This document shows, piece after piece, positions 25,918 through 35,236 of a stretch of 64,000 nucleotides of DNA. The position numbers were made by a program, and so were the translations under genes. How positions within the stretch are numbered: the stretch's first letter is position 1; every line of letters starts with the position of its first letter. The notes under the pieces are model-generated. The model made no database searches and was not told where the DNA came from. It was given only the letters and a program-made list of their open reading frames with translations. Source of the DNA: JBJMQS01 sp045802605 (GTDB lineage Bacteria; Planctomycetota; Planctomycetia; Gemmatales; Gemmataceae); contig JBJMQS010000053.1 in the NCBI GenBank assembly GCA_045802605.1, positions 124,001-188,000 of the forward strand, read 5' to 3'.

Positions 25918-28203
25918 TCAGGGTGCGCCGGCCACCCGATTGCGGAATTGCAAGTAATCCAGTTGGTCCACGTCGCCGGAGTTATCGAAGTCAAATATTG
26001 TGCTGGGCCCGCCCGACAGAGCGTTGCGAAACACCAAGTAGTCGTTCTGATCCACGGTGGCGTTGCCGTCCACGTCTCCGAAAAAGCGGAAGTGCATGTT
26101 CGCTGTCGTTCCCGTCACGGAGTAATCGCCGCCCGGGATTCCGTCGCTGTTGCCATCAAGCGCCCCACCAGAGCCGGAGACTTGGGCCGCGCCAATCGTC
26201 AAGTCATAGAGGCCATCAATCAGCGAGCCCGCGGACTCGGTCAAGCTGCCGGAAAATGTAACGGTCACGGAACTGGCCGGCCCGGTGGCTGGCGTCGAAG
26301 CGAGCGTCACGTTGCCAACGGCGCCGCCGGTGCCTGCGCGATGGACGGTGAAGGCCGAGGTGACATCGCCCATAAAGTTGACGGCTTCCGAAAACGTCAC
26401 GACAATGCGGCGAACGGTTGATCGTTGATTGGTCCCGTCACCAAATGTGACGCCGGTTACGGTGGGTGGCGTAATCGTCACGTTGAAACTGCCCAACGTC
26501 CCGCTCGCGACATTGTTGCCCGCCGTGTCGGTGACTTGGCTGGCCTGCATTACCACTGAGTAACTACCGTTATCGGCGTAGTCCCAAGTACCGCCCGGCG
26601 GCGTGATTTTGTAGGTCGCGGTCCGCGGCGTGCCATTGCCGGCTACATCGACGCCCACGAGCGAAGCTGGCACGTTGAAGCTGGGACCGGTGACGCGGAC
26701 GTCGGAGTTATCAAGCGAGCCGACGTTGATGGCCAAGTTATCCGAATAGGTGACTGTGAACTGGTAATTGTTCGCGCCAGCAACGGTTACCCCCGTGGGT
26801 GATGAGGCCGCCGTCGGCACTGTCTTGTCGTAGGTGACGTTGTTATCGGTGCTGGTCGAGGCGAGATTGGGGTAGCCTAACCTTGTCGCTACGTTGGCCG
26901 CGAGCGAGGCAATCACGGTTCCACTGCTGCTCATCCCGGAGACGGCCACGTTGTACGTAGTTCCGCTGCCAGTAACCACCGCAGTGGTCGCGCCAGCCGT
27001 GCCAGTAAGCGACACATCACCAGTGGCGAAATCGGAAACCGACTGATTGAAGACCACCGTGAAATTTATCGTCGAGCTATTGCTGGGATCGGCTTGCGTG
27101 GCCTTTTGATCGATCGTGACAGTCAGGGGAGTGATTCGATAGTCCGCGACAACGGGCAAGTGATCGGTGACAGTCGTTAACAAATCAAAGATTTGCGTGC
27201 GATTGGCGAGTGTTGGTAACGCCGTGTTGGAGGGGTCATTTACGCTGGCATTTCCCGTATAGGGTATGGATCCGTTGATGGCAAACGTGTGATACGTGTT
27301 TGTGACGTAATCGAGACCAATGCCGTCGTTCAGACCGGCAGTGATGAGTTCAAAATCAAAGCGATCATCAAGGCCACCGGACGTAAAGCCGGCTGGAGGG
27401 GAGTTTGATGGTGCTTGAGTAAAGATGTCATTGAAACTGGATCCGTTGTGCCAAGTACCCGGCCGATTGATCGGATCGATGGCTTGACCGTTTCCCGCCG
27501 TGTACATCGCCTTCGTACCAGCACTTCCGCCAACATTGGTAAAGAACGGTTCAGATGAGGTGTAGGTGTTGAAATCACCTGTGTAAATGATGTTCGTGTA
27601 ACCCACGGTGTCGGCATCGGCGCGAAGCACCTGTGCCTCAAGTTGACGCTGTCCTTCTTCAGTCGTGCCTTGGCTGGCCTTCGTGTGAGAGACATAGACG
27701 CAGAAATCTGCCGCACTGGGATAGCCAATCGGATGGAAGACATACCTCATCGGTTGTCGTTGAATCCCAGCAGCTGATGTGGTGCCGATGGCTTTTTGAG
27801 ATAATAGCTGCAACTTCTGAGCGTTGTAAACGACGCCTTGGGTTCCCGCGCCAGTCGATGTCCCGTCCACGACAACTTCGCCAGGATTAGTGCCGGCGAC
27901 ATTGCTGCCGGAGTACATGCCTGCGCCATAAAGCGAATTCATCAGGGCCACGACATCTGCTGTCGTGGTGGCCTGAGACTTGACTTCTTCGAGCGTAAGG
28001 AGGTCAATCGCTTCAGTCTGCGAATTGAGGGGCTCGTTGCCGATGCCTTGGAGAATCGTGTCGAGGCCCGCCCGCGGTGCACCGGTTCCTCCGGATGACG
28101 CAATGTTGTAATCCGCAATACGAAAATACCCCGCCGTCGGGGTCAATCGCGCTTCGAGCTCTTCAATTCGAGGGCGTGCGAATAACCTTGGCAAACGAGT
28201 CAT
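25918..28203 (-). CDS. Secreted nuclease/phosphatase-like protein with Ig-like and dockerin-like domains
   Basis: 761 residues from the ATG at 28203. The N-terminus has PRIEELEARLTPT, a planctomycete motif at the start of many surface proteins. Residues about 20-330 look like an endonuclease/exonuclease/phosphatase domain: LTLEEVKS (catalytic Glu), YTGDFNTYTS (Asp-Asn), and TDHLPVVADY (Asp-His near the end). Two or more Big/cadherin-like beta domains follow (about 340-650). The C-terminus has two EF-hand-like units, GDVDGNATVDQNDY and DFDNSGDVDQLDY, as in dockerin-type planctomycete tails. Thus probably an extracellular calcium-binding phosphodiesterase or nuclease; the substrate is inferred. 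Confidence 0.75.
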   Translation of the reverse strand: MTRLPRLFARPRIEELEARLTPTAGYFRIADYNIASSGGTGAPRAGLDTILQGIGNEPLNSQTEAIDLLTLEEVKSQATTTADVVALMNSLYGAGMYSGSNVAGTNPGEVVVDGTSTGAGTQGVVYNAQKLQLLSQKAIGTTSAAGIQRQPMRYVFHPIGYPSAADFCVYVSHTKASQGTTEEGQRQLEAQVLRADADTVGYTNIIYTGDFNTYTSSEPFFTNVGGSAGTKAMYTAGNGQAIDPINRPGTWHNGSSFNDIFTQAPSNSPPAGFTSGGLDDRFDFELITAGLNDGIGLDYVTNTYHTFAINGSIPYTGNASVNDPSNTALPTLANRTQIFDLLTTVTDHLPVVADYRITPLTVTIDQKATQADPSNSSTINFTVVFNQSVSDFATGDVSLTGTAGATTAVVTGSGTTYNVAVSGMSSSGTVIASLAANVATRLGYPNLASTSTDNNVTYDKTVPTAASSPTGVTVAGANNYQFTVTYSDNLAINVGSLDNSDVRVTGPSFNVPASLVGVDVAGNGTPRTATYKITPPGGTWDYADNGSYSVVMQASQVTDTAGNNVASGTLGSFNVTITPPTVTGVTFGDGTNQRSTVRRIVVTFSEAVNFMGDVTSAFTVHRAGTGGAVGNVTLASTPATGPASSVTVTFSGSLTESAGSLIDGLYDLTIGAAQVSGSGGALDGNSDGIPGGDYSVTGTTANMHFRFFGDVDGNATVDQNDYLVFRNALSGGPSTIFDFDNSGDVDQLDYLQFRNRVAGAP

Positions 28204-28293
28204 GCGATCCTTGGCGTGCGAGATGCGGGAGGCTGAGAATGATCCCACATTCTAACGCTGCCAGACCCACCGGACAAGCAATTTCCCCGGTTT

Positions 28294-29565
28294 TCAAGCC
28301 GGCGGGCGGCCTGCATGCGGGGGAATCTTCAGTTTTTCTTTTCGTTGTGGATAGGTCCGTACGGTGTCTTCGAAGAAGTCCACCAACTGTTTCAAGCACA
28401 GATCGATCGCATATTTGTCGAGGATGGTTTGACGAGCCGCTTCGCGAAGGTGCTTGTGGCCGGCAGGATCATTCAGCGCTTTCAGCGCCTTGGCGGCCAG
28501 GCCATCAATGTCGTCGAAGTCGGCGAGCAGGCCATTGACCCCGTCCTGAATCACTTCCTGAATCGGGGCCGTCGCCGAGCCAAGCATCAGCGATCCACAC
28601 GACATCGCCTGCAGCATCGACCACGACAACACAAATGGGGCGGTGAAGTACATGTGCAGATCGCCCAGGTTGAGCATCGTGGGCAGATCTTGATTCGGAA
28701 TCAGACCCAAGAAATGGAAGTTCTTCAAATCGAAGTCGCATTGCTCAAGAACATGCTGCTTGAACGTCTTTGGATTGATGTGATGTAAATCGTGCCCGTA
28801 GTTGGTGCGCTCGTCGCCGGCGATAAGGAAGATCGTATCGGGCCGCTCGCGGACGATTCGGCCAGCCACCTTCATGAAGATGTCGAAACCTCGCAACGAC
28901 TCTAGGCCGCGCGAGACGTAGGTCACAACGCGAACGCCTTCGGGAATCGCGACGCCCCGGAAGTTGGTGGGCCGGGGCACCTGAAACGGCTGACAGGCAT
29001 CCGTATCGATGCCGTCGTGGATCACCTTGAGCTTGTACTGCAACTCAGGCGGACAAGTCGTCAACTGATAATGCGTCGGTGTGTATCCAGCATCCATCGC
29101 GTGAAGATGCAAGTATGTCAGGGCGTGATAGACCGCATTGAAAAGCCGAACCCCTTCCGGCGGCGGGTACTCTGGTCGCAAGGCCAAACCTTCCGTCCAA
29201 AACGGCGGCGGCAATACCTCGAAATAACCGACGAACGGGCAGTCATAAAGGTTGCGAAGATACAACCACGTCCCGTAGGAGATGTGGCCTACAACCAAAT
29301 CGGGTTTGAGATCGACCACGCCCTTCAACCCGCGGTAAACGGCGATCAGGTGCTGCATCATGCCATCGAGCGAAGACGGATTGTAAAAGGTCTTCGGCTG
29401 CGGCCCGGGTTCAAGCTTGTAATTGATGTGGGTGAATGGCAGGTTCAAGTGCGTCGTATCGACCGACGTCACGCACGTGCACTGCCAGCCGAGTCGAGTG
29501 GCCAAATGATGAGCCAAGTGCCCAAATTGAGCGGGAAAATTCGGATGAATGAACAAGACATGCAT
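28294..29565 (-). CDS. Glycosyltransferase, GT4-like
   Basis: 423 residues from the ATG at 29565 (MHVLFIHPNFPAQFGHLAHHLA). The C-terminal half holds the family pattern VVTYVSRGLESLRGFDIFM and the donor region LSWSMLQAMSCGSLMLGSATAPIQEVI, including the conserved E-like positions near residue 340. The N-terminal half contains GYFEVLPPPF and a DGID turn. It is related to bacterial GT4 enzymes that act on exopolysaccharide or surface glycans; a regular Met start, cytosolic protein without signal. About 90 bp separates it from the downstream secreted nuclease-like gene, and the two may be co-transcribed. No cluster of sugar genes surrounds it. Confidence 0.82.
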   Translation of the reverse strand: MHVLFIHPNFPAQFGHLAHHLATRLGWQCTCVTSVDTTHLNLPFTHINYKLEPGPQPKTFYNPSSLDGMMQHLIAVYRGLKGVVDLKPDLVVGHISYGTWLYLRNLYDCPFVGYFEVLPPPFWTEGLALRPEYPPPEGVRLFNAVYHALTYLHLHAMDAGYTPTHYQLTTCPPELQYKLKVIHDGIDTDACQPFQVPRPTNFRGVAIPEGVRVVTYVSRGLESLRGFDIFMKVAGRIVRERPDTIFLIAGDERTNYGHDLHHINPKTFKQHVLEQCDFDLKNFHFLGLIPNQDLPTMLNLGDLHMYFTAPFVLSWSMLQAMSCGSLMLGSATAPIQEVIQDGVNGLLADFDDIDGLAAKALKALNDPAGHKHLREAARQTILDKYAIDLCLKQLVDFFEDTVRTYPQRKEKLKIPPHAGRPPA

Positions 29566-29831
29566 GGCAATAATATTCCGTGATGGTGCGTGCTGTTCGT
29601 TGTATGGACGGCCACGTTTCTCGGTAATTGAACAAGCAGACCAGTTTACAGCGGAATGGCAACCGTGCACGACCGGGTTCTTTAGTGAAACTGGATGGTT
29701 TTGTGAGTGACGGCCGTTTGCAAAAGGCAGGACTGATTCAATCGTTACAAATCCTCAAGTCGCAGCCTGCCAACTACCGATAAACGCTTTGGGCCCAGAC
29801 TCCGTCGATGGTCCCGGCAAGGAAGCTGGCT

Positions 29832-32198
29832 ATGAAATTCGCGCGACGATTTGCCCGTTGGGGAACCATCACGCTCACCGCCGTCTCGGTGTGGAGCCCG
29901 GTCACCATGGCGCGGGCCGGCCAGCCGTCGTACGCAGCCGGCGCGAATCCGCAGACGCCGCGCTTTTATCCGAGGCCGAGCACCGACAATACCGCCAACG
30001 TGCAGGTCGCATGGATGGCCGATCCTGCTTTGTTCGCCTGCCATCTGCAGGCGAAGCCGGCGGCACAGGGTCTTGAGGTTTGCGGTTTCGTACCGAATGA
30101 GATGATCCGGCAAAAAGCGATTCAAATCGCGAAGTCGCAATTCGAGGGGCGAGTCATCGATCGCCTGCAAGTTCAGCCCGGGATGCCACTCGCCATTGCG
30201 CGACCGGCCGAGCCCAATGAGCTCGCGGCCACCGCGACGAACGTCATGTCCGACACCTTGGGAGACAAGGTGCTTGGTCTGCAATTGAGTTGCCCTGCGC
30301 CGGGCCGCGTCGAAGTCACAGGCACTGTTGGCAGCGCAGCGGAAAAACTGGAAATCAGCAAGTCACTACGCGGCGTGCCCGGTTGCACGCACGTCGTCAA
30401 CCGAGTGACGACCGGTCCTTCCGAATCGAGCGTCATGGCGCGCCGGACGCCACCAAAACCGACGACGGAAATTGCTAAAGCGCCCGAAAAGACAACCGCT
30501 CGTGATACGCGACCTTCGCTGCCGGACACCGAGGGCCCGCCGCTGCCGAGAGTTGCGAGCGCAAACGTCGAACTCAGTCGTATCGCAATGCCTGAAGCCG
30601 CCAAGCCCGTCGCACCAAAACAGTTCACCTCAGGAATAGCTGCTATTTCGGTGGCACCGCGAAATTTGCCCGAGGCGCCAAAAGCGGAACCGGTGGTCGA
30701 ACGCGCACCGGTTAGCGTCGTCAAGGCTCCGCCCGAAACGCCGACGAAACCGCACACGCCAACAACTGCTAATGCGGGATATGCGATCGTCACCATGCCT
30801 CAGAAACCTGAAACTCCCACACCTGTGTTGGCGGTACCGAGCAGCAATCCAAAGCCACCCGAGACGCAGGTCGCGATCGTCAAAGCTGAGATAACTCCTC
30901 CTCAGACGGTCGCGCCAAATAATCAACTGCCAGTCGGCCCGACCGCAGCGCCGGTGGTCACAGAAACTCCAAAGCCCATTGAGACTCCGGTCGTAGTCGC
31001 CGCGGCTCCTCCTGTTGAATCGAAGGCGGCTGAGCCGAGCGCTCAACCGGCTCCAGAGCTGCGTCTGCCGCCGACAGAAGCCAAACCAGTGGAGATCGCG
31101 CCTGCACCAGCACCCGCGGCCGCTGTGCCACAGCCCAAGCCGGAGCCGATCGTACCAGTCGCCGTTCCCGTTATCGAATCGCCGAAGCCGGTGGAGACGC
31201 GCCCGACACCTCTGCCCGCTGAGATTTCGAAGCCGAAAGAGGTGGCGCCAACGATGGAAACTCCAAAGCCCGAACCCGTTCGGGCTCAAGAACCAGTGAT
31301 CCAACCACCGGCTCGAACGGAAATCAAAGAGATGACGGCGAGCACTGTCGTTAAGAATGCAGAGCCAAGCACTGGATTCGCTGAAGCTCGAAATGGTCGG
31401 CCATGCAAAGAGGTGGCGAAACCGATCACCTCTTCGTGCTTGTCAACAATCAATCAAACAATCCCGTCTGCGCCGCCCGAAGCCGTGATGCTGGAGCCGA
31501 AGTTCGAAGAACCGAAGTCGTTCCCAGCTACGAGGGCCCCACAGGAGCCACGGCCAGTGGTTTCACAAGCATCGTTCTCCACGCATTCGGAGGGCGCAAA
31601 GCCAACCGAAGCGCGTCTCAACGAATCGAAGCTAATGGGAATTCTTCGCGCACCGGAATCACAGACGCCGTGCGACTCTGCGTCAGCACGAGCCGCGATC
31701 GAGGCGCTGTGTCGTGCAGAGAATCTCAACGTGACGGTGCAAAGCACGGGTCAGCGACAGGTGTCCCTGGCATTGACGGTGAAAGAAGCCTCCGAGTGGA
31801 GCGCTCTGCAGGCGAAACTGAAATCCTGCCGCGAGACAGCCGGATATTCAATGGTCTACCGCGTCGCGGTAGGGGAAGGAACCGCGCCAGAAGCGTTTAG
31901 CAAACCTGAGGCGCCGGCGAACAGTGCCGCGAAGCCCGCCGGCCCCGCGCCCATGATGGGTGTGATTCGCGGCAAAGGTACCGGACGCGCCGCGGAGCCC
32001 GAAATGGTTCGAAAAGTGATCGAACAGTTGTGTCGAGAACATTCAGAGGACTTGTCAATCAAAACGTCCGGCAGCAAGCAAGTCGCTATCGCGATGAAGG
32101 TCAATAATCCGGCCGAGTGGGATCAGCTCTACAGCCAGATCCGCAATCTGCCGGAGATTGCCGACTACGCTGTGATTTTCAACATCCGCGTCCGCTAG
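29832..32198 (+). CDS. BON-domain secreted protein with long Pro-rich linker and duplicated C-terminal domain
   Basis: 788 residues from the ATG at 29832; signal peptide ending near ARA (residue 29). Residues about 80-165 look like a BON (lipid/osmotic-stress) domain: IQIAKSQFEGRVIDRLQVQP and VEVTGTVGSAAEKLEI. From about residue 185 to 590 the chain is Pro/Ala/Glu-rich, with repeated EIAP, PKPVETP and PKPEP units, and so an extended linker. Two similar C-terminal modules follow: MGILRAPES... (about 605-690) and MGVIRGKGT... (about 710-788), each ending with a beta strand (YSMVYRVAV, YAVIFNIRV). Function unknown; probably an envelope protein spanning a distance. Confidence 0.7.
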   Translation: MKFARRFARWGTITLTAVSVWSPVTMARAGQPSYAAGANPQTPRFYPRPSTDNTANVQVAWMADPALFACHLQAKPAAQGLEVCGFVPNEMIRQKAIQIAKSQFEGRVIDRLQVQPGMPLAIARPAEPNELAATATNVMSDTLGDKVLGLQLSCPAPGRVEVTGTVGSAAEKLEISKSLRGVPGCTHVVNRVTTGPSESSVMARRTPPKPTTEIAKAPEKTTARDTRPSLPDTEGPPLPRVASANVELSRIAMPEAAKPVAPKQFTSGIAAISVAPRNLPEAPKAEPVVERAPVSVVKAPPETPTKPHTPTTANAGYAIVTMPQKPETPTPVLAVPSSNPKPPETQVAIVKAEITPPQTVAPNNQLPVGPTAAPVVTETPKPIETPVVVAAAPPVESKAAEPSAQPAPELRLPPTEAKPVEIAPAPAPAAAVPQPKPEPIVPVAVPVIESPKPVETRPTPLPAEISKPKEVAPTMETPKPEPVRAQEPVIQPPARTEIKEMTASTVVKNAEPSTGFAEARNGRPCKEVAKPITSSCLSTINQTIPSAPPEAVMLEPKFEEPKSFPATRAPQEPRPVVSQASFSTHSEGAKPTEARLNESKLMGILRAPESQTPCDSASARAAIEALCRAENLNVTVQSTGQRQVSLALTVKEASEWSALQAKLKSCRETAGYSMVYRVAVGEGTAPEAFSKPEAPANSAAKPAGPAPMMGVIRGKGTGRAAEPEMVRKVIEQLCREHSEDLSIKTSGSKQVAIAMKVNNPAEWDQLYSQIRNLPEIADYAVIFNIRVR

Positions 32199-32220
32199 TA
32201 TTGTCCGCACTAAAAAATTA

Positions 32221-32250
32221 GACCGCAGAAGGGGTACCCCTTCTGCGGTC
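32221..32250. terminator. Perfect palindromic bidirectional terminator
   Basis: A 30-nt palindrome without a loop (15-bp arms, GACCGCAGAAGGGGT) with a T-rich tract on the right (TTTTATTTTT) and A-rich tract on the left (TAAAAAATTA). It ends the BON gene and the convergent pilin-like gene. Confidence 0.88.
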
Positions 32251-32276
32251 TTTTATTTTTCTTGGAAGCAGTGCGA

Positions 32277-32594
32277 CTAGTTGCCCGGAATCGCGTCGAT
32301 GACCGACGGAATCGCCGCCGGTGTCAGCGTCGGATCGACCACTACGCTCGGAGTGTCAATCGAGCTCGAACCGTCGGAATCACCACCGTCGCCTGTGATG
32401 CCGGAGATCGAGTAGCCTTGGCTCAGAGCCAAGATAGCGTTCGCGGTCTCGGCCAGTTCGTTGACGATGGCTTCTCGCAACGACGTGAGGCCCACGATGA
32501 TCCCGATTATCAAAATGGTGATGACGAAGAGATACTCTGATGCGATCAGAGCACCGCGGTCATCGTTCCAGAATTTGGCGGCTAAGTGCTTCAT
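32277..32594 (-). CDS. Flp-type pilin-like small membrane protein
   Basis: 105 residues with GGGGAG six to eight bases before the ATG. The N-terminus NDDRGALIASEYLFVITILI is like the Flp pilin leader (G-x4-EY) except that Glu/Tyr sit one place later than usual. One hydrophobic helix covers residues about 17-38. The remaining acidic, Ser/Asp/Gly-rich segment (GDGGDSDGSS) is unlike ordinary Flp pilins. No Tad machinery (tadABC, prepilin peptidase) is in this window. It is probably membrane-anchored or a component of thin pili. Confidence moderate because the match is short. Confidence 0.55.
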   Translation of the reverse strand: MKHLAAKFWNDDRGALIASEYLFVITILIIGIIVGLTSLREAIVNELAETANAILALSQGYSISGITGDGGDSDGSSSIDTPSVVVDPTLTPAAIPSVIDAIPGN

Positions 32595-32851
32595 GGCTTC
32601 TCCCCTTTTCGCGACGCGGGCACATTATCGCCAACCCGATCCTGTGGGTTGCGCGCCGCGACTACCGAACTATTCCCGCCAACACGGGGAGGGGCAACCA
32701 TTTCGTGAGAGAGAAGTTTTGAGCGCGTCGGACTGATCAATGAATGCTTCACGACGGTTGAAATCGAAATGATGGAAGCAATCGATGGACGGTGAAATAA
32801 GGCGGGATAGATTCGCCAGAATTGAAAACTTTACTTCAAGGCAGTTGCCGA

Positions 32852-34732
32852 TTAGCTGTTGATGGCCGGCGCGGGAACGATATTTACCTCGGGAGATCGA
32901 TCGACGACCGCCTCCCGACGAGCGTGGCGAACGAGCGAGGCAAACACACCATTGCGTTCAATTAAGCCGTCATAGGTGCCGACTTCAGCGATTCGGCCAT
33001 CCTCGAAGACGACGATGCGATCAGCGTCGGTCAGCGTGGAGAGCCGGTGAGCTACGAGAATGACGGTGCGGTCCGCCCGGGCGGCGTCGATGGCTTCCTG
33101 AACGTGGCGTTCGTTGATCGAATCCAGAGCACTGGTAGCCTCATCCAAAATCAACACCGGCGGATTCTTCAGAAACACCCGAGCAATAGCCAACCGCTGG
33201 CGCTGGCCGCCGGAGAGATTCTGGCCCCGCTCGGCCAAGCGAGACTTGTAGCCGTCGGGCATGTTGGTGATTTCGTCGTGGATTCCCGCCCGTTTCGCGG
33301 CTTCCTGCACGTCGGCGAATGTCGCACCCGCGCAGCCGTAAGCGATATTGTCTTCGACCGTTCCCGCAAAAATGAAAGGCGATTGGCCAACATAGCCGAA
33401 CAGCCGCGCGATTTGAGCTCGTGACATCTGCTCGATCGGCACGCCGCCGATGCGGACTTCGCCGCCGCCCGGATGAAGAAGTCGCAAAAGAACCTTGAGC
33501 CAAGTCGATTTCCCGGATCCCGAGCAACCGGCTACGCCGATCGTCTCGCCCGATTGGACTTTCAGCGTGACCTCGTTCAGCACCCGAAGCCGACGATTCT
33601 CGCCGATTTGGTAGTCGGCTTGCAGGTTCTCCACTTCGATCACTGGGAGTGACGGGTCGAGTTCGACCGACTTGTCGGGTGTCTCGAAGGAGCGATCTAG
33701 CGGCCGATTCAAGATCGCCAAGAGATCCGCGACTCGCAGGCTGCTTTCGTGCCCCTCGTCGAGCACGCGATGGATTTCGCTCAGTGGCTGCATCACGCTC
33801 AAGAACAGAGCCGAAAACGCGGCGACATCGCCAACTTCGATTCGGCCTTGCATCCAGAGATAAATCGAAGCGCTCAATACGATGACGTGAAAGGCACCTT
33901 CGGTGAGCGCTTTAGCGCAACCGAAGAGCGACATTTCAAAGTGATGCTTAATTTCACCGGCACGGCGGTGCTCGGCCGCGACTTCCACCCGACCGACTTC
34001 ACGGTCGATGGTGTTCGCGGCTCGCACGTATTCGATGCCGCCAATTTGTTCCACGATGGTGCCGTCGAGTTCTTCACGGCCCCGCATCAGCGAAAGGCGG
34101 ATGCCCTTTTGTGACATGAGCTGCCAGGCCGTCAACGATATCGAGATAGGGATGACCCCCACCATCGCTAACGCCATCCAGGGCTGCTTGCTCAAAACTG
34201 CTACCAGCGCGATGCCGCCTGTGAAAATCGCTGGGAAGAAATCGAGGAATGACAGTCGCAGAAAGCGAATGAAGCCTTCAATCGAACGGCAAACCCGGCC
34301 GTGAATGGCCCCCACATTCTCGTGAGTCAAGTGGTTCAGATCGGTTCGCAGCAAGTGCGAAACGACGCGCACATTGAGGTGCTTGTCGATACGTGTGCAG
34401 GTGTTTTCGACGAGATACCGGCGAAAGACGTTCAGCCCCTCGCGCAGCAGTAAGAGAACCGCGATGCTAGATAATGCCAGCACCGCCACACCTCGGACGT
34501 CGGAGTAACCTGTTCCGGCGTCCGAAGCTCCTTTAATGCGGTTGATCAGCCAGCCGGTCAGCAGCGGAATGCCTATGGCTGCAAAACTGCCCAAGGTCAT
34601 AACGCCGGCGGCCCCGAGTAAGGCCGACTTGTGCGGTCGTGGCACCATCCGCCAAACTTCGAAAGCTCTCGATGAAACGAGCCGGATTTCTTGGCCGAAC
34701 TGACGATATGCGTTCCGAACACGGGCTAGCAT
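32852..34732 (-). CDS. ABC exporter (fused permease and ATPase)
   Basis: 626 residues. The N-terminal half (about 35-325) has a typical six-helix exporter membrane domain. The ATPase domain has Walker A GCSGSGKST (402-410), signature LSGGQRQR (506-513), Walker B VLILDEATSALD (526-537) and H-loop VAHRLST. It belongs to the MsbA/lipid and peptide exporter family and would act as a homodimer. Substrate is unknown. GTs are far away, so no clear link. It is in the leftward direction with the upstream membrane protein (35237-36013), but a 504-bp gap separates them. Confidence 0.92.
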   Translation of the reverse strand: MLARVRNAYRQFGQEIRLVSSRAFEVWRMVPRPHKSALLGAAGVMTLGSFAAIGIPLLTGWLINRIKGASDAGTGYSDVRGVAVLALSSIAVLLLLREGLNVFRRYLVENTCTRIDKHLNVRVVSHLLRTDLNHLTHENVGAIHGRVCRSIEGFIRFLRLSFLDFFPAIFTGGIALVAVLSKQPWMALAMVGVIPISISLTAWQLMSQKGIRLSLMRGREELDGTIVEQIGGIEYVRAANTIDREVGRVEVAAEHRRAGEIKHHFEMSLFGCAKALTEGAFHVIVLSASIYLWMQGRIEVGDVAAFSALFLSVMQPLSEIHRVLDEGHESSLRVADLLAILNRPLDRSFETPDKSVELDPSLPVIEVENLQADYQIGENRRLRVLNEVTLKVQSGETIGVAGCSGSGKSTWLKVLLRLLHPGGGEVRIGGVPIEQMSRAQIARLFGYVGQSPFIFAGTVEDNIAYGCAGATFADVQEAAKRAGIHDEITNMPDGYKSRLAERGQNLSGGQRQRLAIARVFLKNPPVLILDEATSALDSINERHVQEAIDAARADRTVILVAHRLSTLTDADRIVVFEDGRIAEVGTYDGLIERNGVFASLVRHARREAVVDRSPEVNIVPAPAINS

Positions 34733-35236
34733 GGGTATTTATGAATATCGGGCGTTAGCCCGGATCTTGTTAACGGTCCCGGTGGCGCCGGTCAGAGTGC
34801 GACAAATACGACGCACTAACGATTCGACGGACTCTCCCGGTGGAAAATTCACGGAATTTCGCGGAATGTGACGCGTCGTGCGACCTCCCGAAACCCGAGT
34901 ACTTTTCGTGGTTTTTAGGCCTGAAATTAGCGCGTCCGAAATGCCTTGGAAAGGTGGCTCACCGGCAGCACCACCGACCTTAGCAGATGAAGGAGCTTTC
35001 GCTCGACATGTTCGGCTGGCCGAAGCCCGGCTCGGGTGTCTACGACCAGGCTCTCTTCGCTACCCGAATGCGTGCTGGTTTCCGCAGCATCGCCAGCCGG
35101 GGTCATTCGCGGAGAAGGGCTCAATGCGTTCATCGGGGTCTCTAGGTTTGGGGGTTTCGCATCCGTCACCCATTAGATGCGCGAAACCCCCGATTTAATC
35201 ATTCCTTCGCAAGTGATCTTGAATTGGCTGCGGTCG
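34733..35236. other. Gene-poor 504-bp interval
   Basis: No convincing gene. A minus-strand frame from 35133 to 34927 (68 codons) lacks a ribosome site and recognisable domain. A hairpin GGGGGTTTCGC (35150-35160) with GCGAAACCCCC (35181-35191) follows the end of the 35237-36013 gene and may end its transcript, though no U-tract follows it. The left part may contain the ABC exporter's promoter, but no clear -10/-35 pair was found. Confidence 0.4.

Noticed and set aside
34927..35133. 68-codon minus-strand frame in the 504-bp gap
   Set aside because: No ribosome site, no domain, and short.
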